A DNA stretch of 64,000 bases. Origin: Atherinomorus stipes. Its lineage: Eukaryota > Chordata > Actinopteri > Atheriniformes > Atherinidae. How positions within the stretch are numbered: the stretch's first letter is position 1; every line of letters starts with the position of its first letter. Where the stretch lies: contig JALJCO010001307.1 of assembly GCA_023101725.1 (NCBI GenBank), positions 1 through 64,000 on the forward strand, given 5' to 3'. The notes beneath the pieces are model-generated. The model was given only the letters and a program-made list of their open reading frames with translations, searched no databases and was not told where the DNA came from. A program made the translations under genes and the position numbers. This document shows positions 25,850 to 38,058 of this stretch, in pieces.

Positions 25850-27425
25850 CAGTTGAGGGAAAACGAAAACCTGTCTGATCTCTGGCTGCATTTGAGACAT
25901 TAAAAAGTGCTCCAGAGTCTTTCTCACCATGAGGGTGAGGAGAAGATGAAGGACCATCATTCTGTGGGTGTACTATTCCTTCAAGGTCTGAAAAAAGACC
26001 AACTGTCTCCCTCTGTGGTCTACAGTTAGCCGGGTCTCACATCACAACAGGATGAAAAGCTCTCGTTCGGGGGAAACATCATTCAGTAATAGGGACTGAG
26101 TTGTTTAGAGAGTTTCTAGAGATATGTTTGGAGGTTTAATGGTTTGGGTATCGTTAGGAGAAGTGCCTATGAATGAAGCCATCAGGAAAAAGTTGGAAAA
26201 AAAAACTTATTTGGTGGTTCATACTTGAGAAAAATGCTGAACATCTAAGCTGTGAAAACGATGAAGCAGACTTGTTTTACCTCTGAAGATGAACAATCAC
26301 AAAGACTGAGAAAAACAGATGAATCAAGAAATCGCTGAAGATCCCACCAGGATGTAAACCTTGAAGAGGAAACGTTGCATCGAAGCTTCTTTCAAACTTA
26401 ACATTGTTGAGCATCTCCATCCACACAGGGACGGTCTGAGGGGGGCTATTTTACAGCCATATACGTAAACACACCCCAGGGAAAGCCATATACTGCACAC
26501 ACACACACATCCCATCCTCCACTGCCATCACAGCAAAGGGTCACCGATCAGCTGATTTCCTGCTGCCACTCTACCGTTTGCTTTATGATTTACGAAAGAA
26601 AACAGAGGCTTAAAACAAACATTGACCTTCCTGTCACATTATGCAACTCAAACGTCTCCATGATTTCATTTTATTTAATGCAGGACTCTATTTCACAGTC
26701 CCCCTATATCCTCTGTTATATTGCATCTATTTCATTTTTCTTGATGTTACATGTTTGACTGCAGATTATCTGCAGTAAATTCGGCTCTTTAACCAGAGTT
26801 GCCTTTCCAAACATATTGCTTCTTGCAGACTTCTTATGTCTCGGCCACATTCAGGTATCTGGAAATGTTGGTTGCGCTGGAATATTTCTTGTGCTAGCCA
26901 AAACGACGTGCCACAGCATTTGACCTGGGCCATGAGCGGACTGGGACTATAATTCAGGTCGGGAGTTTGATACCATCCCAGGCCACCAGCACCCGAGAAA
27001 CGCAAAACCCCAGGAGTGAGTCAGGTCAGGCGTGGGTGTGAAGCAACAAGGCGCCCACACAGCTTGTTGGTTTTTGCTGTTGTGCTGCAGAAACCTGAAC
27101 TTAAATCACTTCAACTGGAATTCTGTTTCATTAAATAAAACAGGTAACACCATCATCCACGTAAACTTTAGACTAATCCTAACAGGTACAGACGAGTTAT
27201 AAATCCGTCACTAAGCCCCGCCCCCCATGGTTACGGTTGCTAAGCCTGGCAAGCCTTTTTTTCTGGTTGATTTCTTTCAACAGCTTTTAAGAAAAGTCAC
27301 AACAAATACAAATGTCTCTTCTGGTGAAACAATACAATGTAAGCTTGACAACTTTTCCACAACTTTCAATGAAAATCATATGAATTTTCACGTCGCTTGC
27401 CTCTGACCTTTCAGAGCAGCCAATG
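25850..27425. other. Intron 1 sequence, little recognised
   Basis: An (AC)n dozen lies at about 26496-26508. At 26935-26990, minus strand, GGTATCAAACTCCCGACC weakly resembles a Pol III B box, possibly a decayed SINE. Otherwise nothing identified. Confidence 0.35.
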
Positions 27426-27429
27426 AGAT

Positions 27430-27917
27430 CACTGCAAAAACTCAACTCTTAGCAAAATTTTTTTCTCATTTCTACACAAAATATCCCATCAAACTCAAAA
27501 TAAGACAAATTTACTTAAAGAGAAACATTTCAGTGAGATATAAGATCTTATTTTAAGGCGATGCATCTCATTTCAAGACATCTTATCAAGAAAATTTTGC
27601 TTGTTCTTTTGGCAGAAATTTTTGCTTATTACCGGCAAAAAAAAATCTTGGCCACTCTCAAAATAAGTTAAACAAAAGATTTATTTATTTTTTTTTATTT
27701 ATTTGAGGGTTTTTTTTTTTTGCTTGTAATAAGCAAAAATTCTGCCAATTGGCCAAGCAAAATTTTCTTGATGTCTGGAAATGAGATGCATTGTCTTCAA
27801 ATCTAATATCTTAACAAACTGTTTCTCTTTAAGTAAATTTGTCTTATTTTGAGCGTGATGAGAGATTTTGTCTGGAAATGAGAAAATAAACTTGCTAAGA
27901 TTTGAGTTTTTGCAGTG
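27430..27917. mobile_element. CACTGCAAAAACTCA foldback MITE, copy A
   Basis: Both ends read CACTGCAAAAACTCA inward (left 27430, right end 27917). Nearly the whole element is two long complementary arms containing AAAATAAGACAAATTTACTT, TTCAGTGAGATATAAGATCT and GAAAATTTTGCTTG. Three relatives occur at 32894, 60830 and 63016. No coding capacity. Confidence 0.9.
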
Positions 27918-27923
27918 TATAAT

Positions 27924-28558
27924 CAGGCCCCCTATCGGTATCGGCCTTAAAACTGAGTATCGGACATCAGCCACCCCCCCCATATTTAACCGATCAGCCC
28001 GCTGTTTCTAAAGTCTAAAAAAAACAACAACAAAAAAAACTTCTTCCTCTTCAAAAACTTCTTTTTAACAGACTTTGAAACTTCTAAAGACTAGAAGTGG
28101 GAAAAAAATATCGATACACTGAAATATCACAATATTTTCATATGCTGATATCATATTGACATTTAAAAACATGGTATCGATCTATATTACTAACGAAATC
28201 TTGCGATATTTCATTGTTCTGTTACGATATCTCACGAGAATTCATGAAATATCGTGAGATTTTGTAACAGAACGATGAAATCTCGCAAGATTTTGTAAGT
28301 AAAACAGATCAATACTGCACTTTTAAATATCAATTTTAATATCTGCATATGAAAATATTGTGATATTTCAGTGTATCGAATTTTTTTCCCACCTCTATTT
28401 TTCAGAGTGTCGGAAAATGATAACAAAACTGCTGTTTGTAATGACTGTTTATTTTTTTAAGCTTTAATATCGGTATCGATATTGGTTATCGGCCACATGA
28501 GTTTTAAAATATCGGCATATCGGATATTGGCCAAAATTCCAATATTGCACATCCCTAA
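27924..28558. mobile_element. Decayed hAT-like element (TATCGGTATCGG family), outer
   Basis: The left part carries TATCGGTATCGGCCTT and the right part ATATCGGTATCGATATTGG, ATCGGCATATCGGATATTGG and the end AATATTGCACATCCCTAA. These are the typical ends of a common fish hAT-like family. A separate foldback element sits in the middle. Confidence 0.55.
28092..28397. mobile_element. Foldback MITE nested in the hAT-like element
   Basis: Left arm TAGAAGTGGGAAAAAAATAT; right arm read inward TAGAGGTGGGAAAAAAATTC. The arms continue in pairs through CACTGAAATATCACAATATT and CATATGC. The central region also folds (ATGAAATATCGTGAGATTTT against AACGAAATCTTGCGATATTT-like text). No coding capacity. Confidence 0.8.
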
Positions 28559-28559
28559 T

Positions 28560-29200
28560 TTTGTAGTTGGTAAAATGATAAATGTCAGTGGAAGCTGAAA
28601 ACCTGAGACCAGAGGAAAGTCTGCACTTGTTGGAGACTAATGCTGAATATTTACACTTTACAAATGCACCAAATTCAACACTGCGGGTTTAAAAGCGAGT
28701 TCACAGATGAGGATTTCTTCAGAAGCAAATATTTCATGCAAAGCAGAAAGTAACTCCGAGTAGTGACAACAACCTTACAGCTTCTGCCACCATGCACGCT
28801 GTGTGCAAGCCTCTATTAAACGGGCTTAATCACACAACTCAGCGTGAAAAATCTTCAGTGGAAGGACTTTCTGTGATCCACAGAACCAGCACCAAGATCA
28901 AACTCTCCAAAAACTATCCTTCTGGAAATGGCAGGATACCACAGAAGTTAAGACATTTTAGAGGAGATCTGGGCCAAGAAGTGGCAGCAGGCCGACGGAC
29001 GTGAGAGTACATCAGTTTGTCCTTAAAGGTCTGGTGATCCTGGAAAAACGCTTCCAGCAAGCTACGACTCCACTTCTTCCCTCCGCTCTTTCCTCTCCCT
29101 GTATGAATATCTGATCTTGGTGCTGTCGTTCATTTGTGTTTGTCTTTTTCTTTCTCAGCAGGCATCCCTGGCTCACAGCTGCAGGCGGTAAAGAGGATTA
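28560..29200. other. Intron 1 sequence, nothing recognised
   Basis: No repeat boundary or exon recognised. Confidence 0.35.
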
Positions 29201-29204
29201 CATA

Positions 29205-29705
29205 CTGGCATTCCGACATACCAGCATTCTGAAATCCCGCTATTCCAACACACAAACGTCCCACCATTCCAACAAGGCTTTCCATGTACAGATGCGGCAT
29301 GAAAAAGTTGCCCTTTCTGCCGACTGCCAGCCACTTCCCAGCCACTTGTCTGCTAATTCAGTCGCACAGAGAAACACCTGTGTGCCCAGGGGAAACGATT
29401 TCAGAGCATAAATGAACGCCCGGAACAAGGACGTTTCCACACGCCAAGTTTGGACACCGTGTGTGATGATGTATTCACGGGACAAATCGTTGAGGCAGTG
29501 ATAGTGCAGTAATGGTGCACTATTACTGCACCACTTCTGGCAGAAAAAGTTTTTCATGCCCACATCTGAACTGTCAGGATGGAAGGAACATTTCACCCAG
29601 TCGAACAAAGAGTGTTTCTGAGCAGAATTACCAACTCTGGCTTTAAGTGTTGCCATTTCGACACTTGGGGACCGATGTCGGGTTGGAGGAATGTCGGAAT
29701 GGCGA
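29205..29705. mobile_element. Possible DNA element with weak inverted ends
   Basis: GGCATTCCGACAT at the left and ATGTCGGAATGGCG at the right are complementary over about 11 bases. The interior shows no recognisable gene. The call rests on the ends alone. Confidence 0.3.
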
Positions 29706-29826
29706 CTGCCTCCCGGTAGAAAGATGTTTGAGGTGATTCAGAAAACAGAGACTGTTGGCGAGTTTCTGAATGAAGCGCGTGAAGACCAGCCTGCTGGAAC
29801 ACGGCCCCCTCCCCGCCCACACCTTT

Positions 29827-30030
29827 AAAGGTGGCATAGAAGATGTTTCTTTGAATAATTTTTGCAAAATTGGGTTCACTACCTCATAAGGTATGATTTA
29901 TTAAATACTTTAAATATATAAATATTATTTTCCATCAGCTGTGAAAGTAAAGTAATTAAAACATCCTCCAATCATTTCTGCTCCCATCGTGTGTTTTAAT
30001 CGTCTATCACCCGTCAATCACCCTTTCTAC
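29827..30030 (+). repeat. Interspersed repeat, copy 2 (partner at 5.82 kb)
   Basis: Shares AGATGTTTC, TTGGGTTCACTACC, CATCAGCTGTGAAAGTAA and AACATCCTCCAATCAT with the 5817-6010 copy, same order and orientation. Confidence 0.6.
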
Positions 30031-30203
30031 CGTATCGGGTTGTCACGATACCAAATTTCTGTTTGACATCTGTCAAATCCTGAATGATATTGTTTCTGCG
30101 CATAGCTGCTCCTTTATCTAACAAATCTTTTAGATCCATAAGTGAACTCACTTGATCCCAAATACAGGTGAATTTGATGGGTATCTCCTGGAGATCAAGT
30201 ATA

Positions 30204-30223
30204 CCCCCCCCCCCCCCCCCCCC
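30204..30223. repeat. C20 homopolymer
   Basis: Twenty consecutive C in the sequence as given. Runs of this size are usually length-uncertain. On the opposite strand the run of G could form a quadruplex. Confidence 0.9.
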
Positions 30224-30788
30224 ATATCTCCTCACCCGCAGAGCTGCAAATGTTCCATGGCCTTAAAAAAAATGCAACTTATCATTTTTGATCAATACTT
30301 TGGCCTACTGTTGAAAATTTGCTTCATTTTAAAGGAATCACTGTTTTATTTTCATTTTAGGGTTAGAAAAATACGCAGGCTACAAAAAGAGGATAGATAT
30401 GTTTTCTTTAATCAGATTTTCTTTGATTTAACAGTCTAAAAAAAAAAGGTTGGGTAAAAAAATTAAAATGTTGGGAATTATGAGGGAAAAAGCCCTATAA
30501 GCTAATGACAAGAGAAATATATTCCAGTACTTGTAATGTCGTGGTAATTCAACACAACTATTTTATGAAATAAACTACGAACATTTGTTGGTTCTTCATT
30601 ATTTTCAGTCAAATAGAGCCATTGTAGGGAGTCCAAAGAACCACTTGTGGCTCTGCAGCCGCAGGTTGCAGACCCCTGACCAGAGCCTGATCCTAATCCT
30701 GGGCCGCGAACCAGTTACAACGTGGTCTACAGCAAACACACATCATGAGATGACATTTGGCATAAAGGAAAGATTCTGGTGTTTGCGT

Positions 30789-30986
30789 GGTCTGAGGGTC
30801 CATCCCGGTCTGAGGGTCCGTCCTGGTCTGAGGGTCCGTCCTGGTCTGAGGGTCCATCCTGGTCTGAGGGTCCATCCCGGTCTGAGGGTCCGTCCTGGTC
30901 TGAGGGTCCATCCCGGTCTGAGGGTCCATCCCGGTCTGAGGGTCCATCCTGGTCTGAGGGTCCATCCCGGTCTGAGGGTCCATCCT
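30789..30986 (+). repeat. 18-bp minisatellite, 11 units
   Basis: Exactly eleven contiguous copies of GGTCTGAGGGTCCATCCC, with variation only at the 14th base (A or G) and the last base (C or T). Since 18 is a multiple of 3, all frames repeat six residues (RVHPGL, MDPQTR, WTLRPG) and stay open; these are not genes. Confidence 0.97.
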
Positions 30987-31008
30987 GAGAGGGTATTCAG
31001 TATGCGGA

Positions 31009-31043
31009 CACGGTGGCACATAGTACCACTATGTGCCACCGTG
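31009..31043. repeat. Perfect 16-bp inverted repeat with 3-base spacer
   Basis: Arm CACGGTGGCACATAGT (31009-31024), spacer ACC, arm ACTATGTGCCACCGTG (31028-31043), with no mismatch. It begins 22 bases after the 18-bp minisatellite ends. Confidence 0.95.
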
Positions 31044-31249
31044 GTGGAGCCGGTACCCGATGATCAATTCTGCAGCATCATGACTTGTGGGAAGGTCACT
31101 GTGTGTGATTAAATATTTCACAACCATTTCAATTAAAAATGGTTTGAAGAAAGTGCATCGTAATAGTAATTAATAGAAGAAAGCTAACAATCAGTGTGGA
31201 TGCAGATGTGTTGCTTTTTTTTCACCAGCATGATCATTTTCTCCTCCTC

Positions 31250-31550
31250 ATAAGCTTAAAGGAGGACCTGTAATTCCGTCTGTGAACAGTAGGGGGCTCG
31301 ACATTTTACCTTTTTTTTTTTTCAGCAGCTTGTGTGCAGGTTTCGGGTCAGCAGTGATGCCTCCTGCCCGTTTCCCTGACTCTGGACGGGAGTAGGTCCT
31401 GAATGGAGGCAGGTTGCCCCCAGTGGTTTTTCCTGCAGACCTGGTGGTCCATTGCAGTTGGTACCTGTCCTGTTTGGTGGCTGATCCAAACCAGACAGTG
31501 AATATGCACAGAACAGACTGGATGATGGAGGAGGAACAGATGACTAGCAT
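31250..31550 (-). pseudogene. LINE ORF2 C-terminal fragment (jockey/Rex1-like)
   Basis: A minus-strand frame encodes SSIIQSVLCIFTVWFGSATK, then DRYQLQWTTRSAGKTTGG, then RAGGITADPKPAH. The pattern IxSVLTFxITVWFGxxxxxDRxxLQRVVRxAxKIIG...IxxDPxHPxH is the region just before the reverse transcriptase C-terminus in the same LINE type found at 22.4 kb. A poly-T run (31308-31323) on the plus strand interrupts the frame downstream. Confidence 0.65.
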
Positions 31551-31763
31551 GTCCTGAGGCGGGTTGACCCGGCTTTGAGTTGCTTATTTTGGTGATCCGT
31601 CCTTATTTACTAACATTTACTTGCTATGGTGTCACATAACAGTGATGTCATTAAAGCCGCCGCAGTAAAAATGTCTGTAAATAAGGAAGAAGCACCACAA
31701 TAAAAGCCACTTCAAGCTGCTTGAAGCTCACAGGGGGGTCTGACTGTTTGGTACCAAAACATT

Positions 31764-31981
31764 GGTGAAATGAAGGAGTTTGTGGCAGATAATGATTATT
31801 TAGAGGCTGCGTGAGGTTGCCCGCATCACTTCCGTTATATCGGACATACGCTGATCTGGAGTGGATCTAAATATCTCCTGAAGGAATTCAAGTTACACCA
31901 AAACTGTCTGAGTGAGGAAATGAACGGATTTCATGCTAGAAAATAGATCCAGATTGAAAAAGAAACAACTTCTCCTTTTAC
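31764..31981 (+). repeat. About 200-bp interspersed repeat, copy 1 of 3
   Basis: Matches 33185-33407 and 52607-52782. Shared blocks: TGGTGAAATGAAGGAGTT, GCAGATAATG, GATCTAAATATCTCC, AAGGA(A/G)TCA, GATCCAG(A/G)TTGAAAAA, and a closing AACTTCTCCTTTTA or AGTTATCCTTTAA. The closing TTTAA suggests the right half of a TTAA-type element. Confidence 0.65.
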
Positions 31982-32835
31982 GCTCTAGTATTGCAGGACT
32001 ATACTGGTACCGGTATACCATGCAACCCCACGACCATAGTGAGAGTGAGTGACAGGTAAGTCAACAGATAGTAGGCGAGACGGATCAATGAGAGTGATTG
32101 GTTGGTGAGAGTAATACTACATAAGCCCCTTCCAGACCAGCGCTGGAGAGCAGTAATAGTGGGACTTTGTCCTTTATACGGCCTGCATTCAGACCCGCGT
32201 TCCGGTCTTGTAGCGGACATGTACCGGCTGGTCTCCAGGTCATCAGCAGACACGTTGCAGGACATCGTTTTGGCTGAACGCACAAAAAAATGTTCCGGGC
32301 AGAGTTGAAGGAAGAGCGGGGCTGTGCTGACTTATCCACAACATTTCCTGATGTCTGAATCAAGGGCGCCTCCGAGGGGTGGCCAGTGCCCCCCTCAACA
32401 AAAAGCTGGCCACCCCTGCAAAATCTTTTTTTTCCCATTTATATCAATATTCATGTACTATTAACATGGTGCAGCATGCTTTGCTTATATTTAAATGTCA
32501 AAATCTTTATAAGCTATTGAAAAATAAAATAAATAAAAATATTAAACCAGAACTTCCCTTTTCTGCCATCGCTCTTTTGCCGTATTCCCCCGCAGCTCTG
32601 TCACGTCTCATTGCAAATTCATCCAGGAAGGCTCCACCCAGAACGGCCCCAACCAGTTTCTAATACCCCTTTCACATCAGGACCCACTTAGCCCGGCCCC
32701 CATTGGGCCGACACCACACCACCCCCGTTTAGTTTGTTCACATTACAACTTCAGCTCTGGTGTTCAGTGTGGGTGTGATCGTCATAGTCAAGTTTTGTTA
32801 AGTCGTTTGTTTGCAACACAAATGATTTGCGACAC

Positions 32836-32848
32836 ACACACACACACA

Positions 32849-32886
<38 letters not shown>
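32836..32886. repeat. (CA)n microsatellite
   Basis: About 25 CA units with one CCC interruption. It directly abuts the truncated edge of the foldback MITE copy B. Confidence 0.97.
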
Positions 32887-32889
<3 letters not shown>

Positions 32890-32893
32890 AACT

Positions 32894-33178
32894 GCTTATT
32901 ACAAGCAAAACAATCTTGGCTACTCTTGAGATAAGTAAAAAAAAAGTTTGTTGTTTTGGCTTTTTTTTTGTTTGTAATAAGCTAAAAAATTCTGCCAGTG
33001 GATCAAGTGAAATTTTCGTATAATATTTCTTGAAATAAGATTCATTTGTCTTAATACCAGCTCCTACATCTCACTGAAACGTTTCTCTTTAGGTTATTTT
33101 GTCTTATTTTGAGTGTGATGAGATATTTTGATTGGAAATTAGAAAAACATACTTGGTAAGATTTGAGTTTTTGCAGTG
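32894..33178. mobile_element. CACTGCAAAAACTCA foldback MITE, copy B, truncated
   Basis: The right arm is complete (AAGATTTGAGTTTTTGCAGTG ends at 33178, core GAGTTTTTGCAGTG). The left arm starts only at GCTTATTACAAGC; its outer 200 bases are missing, and the (CA)n array stands in their place. Confidence 0.85.
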
Positions 33179-33184
33179 TTTTGT

Positions 33185-33407
33185 TGAAATTAAGGAAGTT
33201 TGCTGCAGATAATGTCTTATATAAAGGCCCATTCATTCTGCCCCCTTCACTCCTATTACTGTATATGGATATACACGGATCTGCGACTGATCTAAATATC
33301 GTCCAAAGGAGTCAGAGTGACGCAGAAATGTTACTGATGAGTAAATGCACGTGTAAATTCCAGAAATAAGGTCAAGGTTGAAAGAAACAAAAGTTATCCT
33401 TTAATAA
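33185..33407 (+). repeat. About 200-bp interspersed repeat, copy 2 of 3
   Basis: Same block order as 31764-31981 (GAAATTAAGGAAGTTTGCTG, GCAGATAATGTCTTATA, GATCTAAATATCGTCC, AAAGGAGTCA, AAGTTATCCTTTAA). It begins 7 bases after foldback copy B ends. Confidence 0.65.
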
Positions 33408-33755
33408 CCCTTGGCCACCCTGATATTTTCTCTGGCCACCCCTAAAAAATGTCTGTGGGCACCCCTGCCCTTGAGAAGAAGAAAGCTCCTGAGTAGGGGG
33501 GTGAGCTGATCCAGTGCAGATCCAGTGAGGCTGGATGTGGGAGCGGGGCACTGCAAAGTTCCCCCACAGGATAAAACTGTATGATAAATGCTCCTCTACA
33601 TCCCACTGCCCGTCTTCTGAGGGTCTACAACCACCCCCCCACAAGCAACCACAGGCCAAAGGGGGGCAGTGCCCTCATCATCCATCTCTAGAATCTACAC
33701 TGAAAAAAAAAAGATACTTTGGATCAACTTAAAAAAAAATGCTGTAATCTGTTAC

Positions 33756-36145
33756 TAGGGCTGTCCCAAACCATTATCTTCAGAATCGATTCATATTTCC
33801 ATTATTTTTTGCATCGATGCATCTAACGATTTGATTTTTAAAATTAATTTGTTAATCCAATGATTTTTTTATTGCTTGATTAATATGACAATGAATTTAA
33901 CTAGAACAAATCCAAACATGCAACTAAATACGGTGTAAATACTAAAAATCTTGTTCAGATTCAACTGAGTTTCACAGAAGCCTTTTCCCTTCACAACTGC
34001 AATCGGTGTCACTGTTATTATTTTCAAGATGCTGTCCCTCAGCTCTTCTGACATCTTGGGGGGGGGGGGGGGGGCATGGTGGTGCAAACTTATTTTCTTA
34101 TTTTTCCTGAAAAAAGAGACACAATTAGCATAATATAATATAAAAATGTCCCTGTCACTGTATATGCAGCTAACTTAGATATAAGTGTAGTGACTTATAA
34201 TGATCTGACTTATAAAGTAATTATTTGTCATTTTTTTTCTCTATTGAATCTCAGTATTTGTTTTAGAAATAAAGATCAACTGCCAAGGGTATCTGCAGTT
34301 TCTTTTATCTTTGCTAATCATCATCATGATCACACTCACAATGTCAGCAAGTTGACATGAGCAGCAGCATAACGGCGTGCAGCATTAGTTCAGTCCTTTC
34401 TGCATAACGTCAGTCATGGAAGCAAACAAAAGGCTGTAAAAGGCAGAATCTCTGTAAAGCCCCGTTCATACCCATTCATACCCGTATACGGCTTTCATCC
34501 GTATACGGAGGTAAGAAGCTTTAAATGATGCTCGTTGTTAACGTGAGTTGCGGTACTTTCAACTAGGGCTGCAACGATTACTCGAGTAATTCGAGTAACT
34601 CGATTCATAAAATTGCTCGAGGCAAAATAACTGCCTCGAGGATTCGTTAAATTCACTCTTTGCATTTTGCGCATCCGCCCGGATGGTTTTTCTGTTGCAC
34701 AACTTTAACGCAAGGGACGTTCCGCCCGGACTGGTATTTCTGTTGAACATAACAGCTTTATGGTGATAACGTAACTAAAGTGGAGGGAGGAAAAACTGTA
34801 TGGGACCCTACAAACTGGACCGAAAGAGAGAGGAAACACAGTACCCTCTCCGCGGTTTGGTACGCGCGTGATCCATGACATAGAAATGATATAAGTCCTT
34901 TATTTATTTGTATAATCCGTGGATTTGGCTGCGCCTGGTCAGTAAAGGCAGTTCAGAGCGGGTCCGTCTGCTCTGCGCTCCGTGTGCAGCGCAGCCTCCG
35001 AAACTTAACAAGACCGTTTTAATCAATGGTTTAGTCGCCATCGGGGACCCGCAGCTCGAGCCAGAAGCACGCTGTCACAGCTCTCCTCTAAATATGGGCG
35101 TCGAGTCTGTTTTTGACAGAGCAGCTTCCAGAATCAGCTCATTAGTTCAGATAGGAGGAAATCAGACGTAGAAGTAGCAGAAAGCATCCGGTGACTTTCA
35201 ATATAAAAGCCCCTTCAAGTTTACAGTCGCTGAACTACATCAAACGTTACCAGTGATACCAGGTTAAAAGTCTATCAGAGGGTCTCAGCAGTTTTTTTTT
35301 TTAATTTTCATAACAATAAATAAATGATTTTTTTAAAACTGTTGGGAGTCGTTTCAGCAGGTGCTGATCATCCTTTCATTTATACTGCAGTGTTGTGGAC
35401 TTGAAAATGTATTTAGGTCCTCTAATGAACGGCCAATTGTTTCCATTTCAGTAAAGCAGAATTAAATGTGCAGATGTGGAAGCAACAATTAAGTTTTTGG
35501 CAGAGAAGCGAGGGGGGCATCAGTGCTGCATTCAGGGAAAACTCAGCACTGTAGAACTCTGAAAGCTAGAAATTCTAGCTCTTACAATCAATTTAAGTTG
35601 TGAAACTTAAAAAACTTGCAAAATGTTCAATTTATCCGATTACTCGATTAATCGTCAGAAGAATCGCTAGATTACTCGATTACAAAAATAATCGATAGTT
35701 GCAGCCCTACTTTCAACCTGGTGATGAAGCCGCTGCTGACTGAGAAGTATAATAAGTTTGTGATGGCGACTAACCACCATCATAAACACGTTACGTGTTC
35801 ATGTTTTGCAGAGTACGATGTCATGTGGTTCCTTGGTAAATAATCCCACACCGTTGAAGTTAGAGCTCGTGGACGTGGTGGCTTACTTGCACTTGTTGAT
35901 GCTGTTCTATCGGATTCTGAATTGTACATGCGCTCAGTTTCACTCTTTCGGCACGTCGCCATCTTTACTGTTGTTTCTGGCTGCTCAGCTGCTAACCGCG
36001 ACAACGCTGTTTCCGGTTTCCCTTTGAAATAAAAGCATTCAACTTCTTTTTGTTGCCGTTTTTCTGATGCGTCAATGTACGTTTATATAAATTGACGTAT
36101 TTACTGAAACGATTACGTCGACTCATCGAAGCGTCGGGGACAGCC
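33756..36145. mobile_element. Middle hAT-like element of the nest
   Basis: Left end TAGGGCTGTCCCAAACC (33756); right end read inward GGCTGTCCCCGACGC (36145). The GGCTGTCCC core is typical of fish hAT elements. Flanks TCTGTTAC and GTGATTAC match at 5 of 8 positions if the last bases of the right end have been lost, so the target duplication is only suggestive. A 17-base G run (34058-34074) lies inside. Confidence 0.5.
34564..35709. mobile_element. Innermost hAT element with intact 8-bp target duplication
   Basis: The ends pair as TAGGGCTGCAACGATTACTC and, from the right, TAGGGCTGCAACTATCGATT. Both flanks are CTTTCAAC (34556-34563 and 35710-35717), a perfect 8-bp target site duplication as expected for hAT. 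The element is 1,146 bp, with no long open frame and no recognisable transposase, so it is non-autonomous. It is the most recent insertion in this nest. Confidence 0.93.
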
Positions 36146-37061
36146 GTGATTACAACTAAATTTATTAGTTTTCCTCTAACTAAATTTAGGATTTGCTTGA
36201 AACCATAAATTTGAATTCTTATTTCCCATGAGCCTCTGTGGTCTGGATATGTTCCCTTTGTTGTTCATGCACTCTGAAGCTGAAACAACTTAAAATTTTT
36301 ACTTTGAGTGAAAGAAAAAACTTATTCTAAGAGTGTGATTTATAAGTTGATTAAACTCAAAAACATTAGATTTTTATCACCAAACCAAAATTATTAATCA
36401 AGATCAGTGTAAATACTGTAAGTCCTTCATATCAACTACGGCGCAGATACTCTTTTTTACAGTGTACTCCTCCTTAAGAACCCGCAGCAGTGCTGGAGGA
36501 CAGCAAGCTGTCTGCCCTCTGATTGGACACTTTGATCTGTCAACATCCAATCAGACAGAGCTGTAAATACATGGACAAAAATCTGCATCTGCAACTTCAG
36601 AGTCGCAGTTTCTCCTTTGCATCCGTGAACAGATGTTTTATTTCCTTCTTCCATCCGGATGTGAACCCGTCACGCAGATTTTTCCCCGCGTGACTGAACC
36701 ATAAATGCAAGCTCTGAAACATTTATTCACAGACCCAAAATCTGAACCCAACTCATGCAACATGGACACCGGGTGTGTCTGCAGGTCACAGGTGCACCTG
36801 AGGTGCGTGCAGCTGGGAGGCAGCGTGACACAGCTGCACGCGGAGAGCCTCTGCTGCCATGTCACAGTGCAGCCAAGAGAAAGGAGAGGGAGACGCTGCA
36901 TCAAAAAAGGATATCCCTGCGTGTGTGCGCGCGCGTGTGTAGATGTGAGTGCAGGAGAGCAGTCAGTCAGCAGCCCGGAGCAGAGCCGTGACCGCGGCTG
37001 TGCGTGTGATGGAGGGTTCCCTCACCGGCAACCTGCAGCCCCGCATCACCGCCTTCATTCA

Positions 37062-37839
<778 letters not shown>

Positions 37840-38058
37840 GCGCGCACACTAGCGCGCTCTCACTCACACACAACACCTGGAAAGCCAGCACTGCAGCATT
37901 TCGCGGCTAGACGGGCGGACAGACACACGGACGGGCGGACAGTCAGGAGAGCATCGCGCATCAGGCGGAGGAGACGCGGAGCTGAAGTCAGGCCATCCCG
38001 CCTCCGAGTGACGGGAGGGAGCCGCTGCAGGCTGCGGTAGCAGCGGAGCCGCGGCGGG

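Larger units (their letters stand above)
32354..33477. mobile_element. Possible composite DNA element around the (CA)n region
   Basis: Left end near CAAGGGCGCCTCCGAGGGGT with GGCCAGTGCCCCCC; right end, read inward, CAAGGGCAGGGGTGCCC with GGGGTGGCCAGAG. The paired CAAGGGC and GGGGTGGCCAG motifs suggest one element. It contains the (CA)n array, the truncated foldback copy B and a repeat copy. Boundaries uncertain. Confidence 0.35.
33696..36466. mobile_element. Outermost DNA element of a three-level nest
   Basis: Left end TACACTGAAAAAAAAAAGAT; right end read inward TACACTGTAAAAAAGAGTAT. The right body (36150-36466) includes CTAACTAAATTTAGGATTTG and TATTTCCCATGAGCCTCTGT, found again at 3234-3290. 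Its left body is only about 60 bp before the next element begins at 33756. Confidence 0.65.

Noticed and set aside
30585..31112. 175-codon plus-strand frame with RVHPGL repeats
   Set aside because: It is the translation of the 18-bp minisatellite and its flanks.
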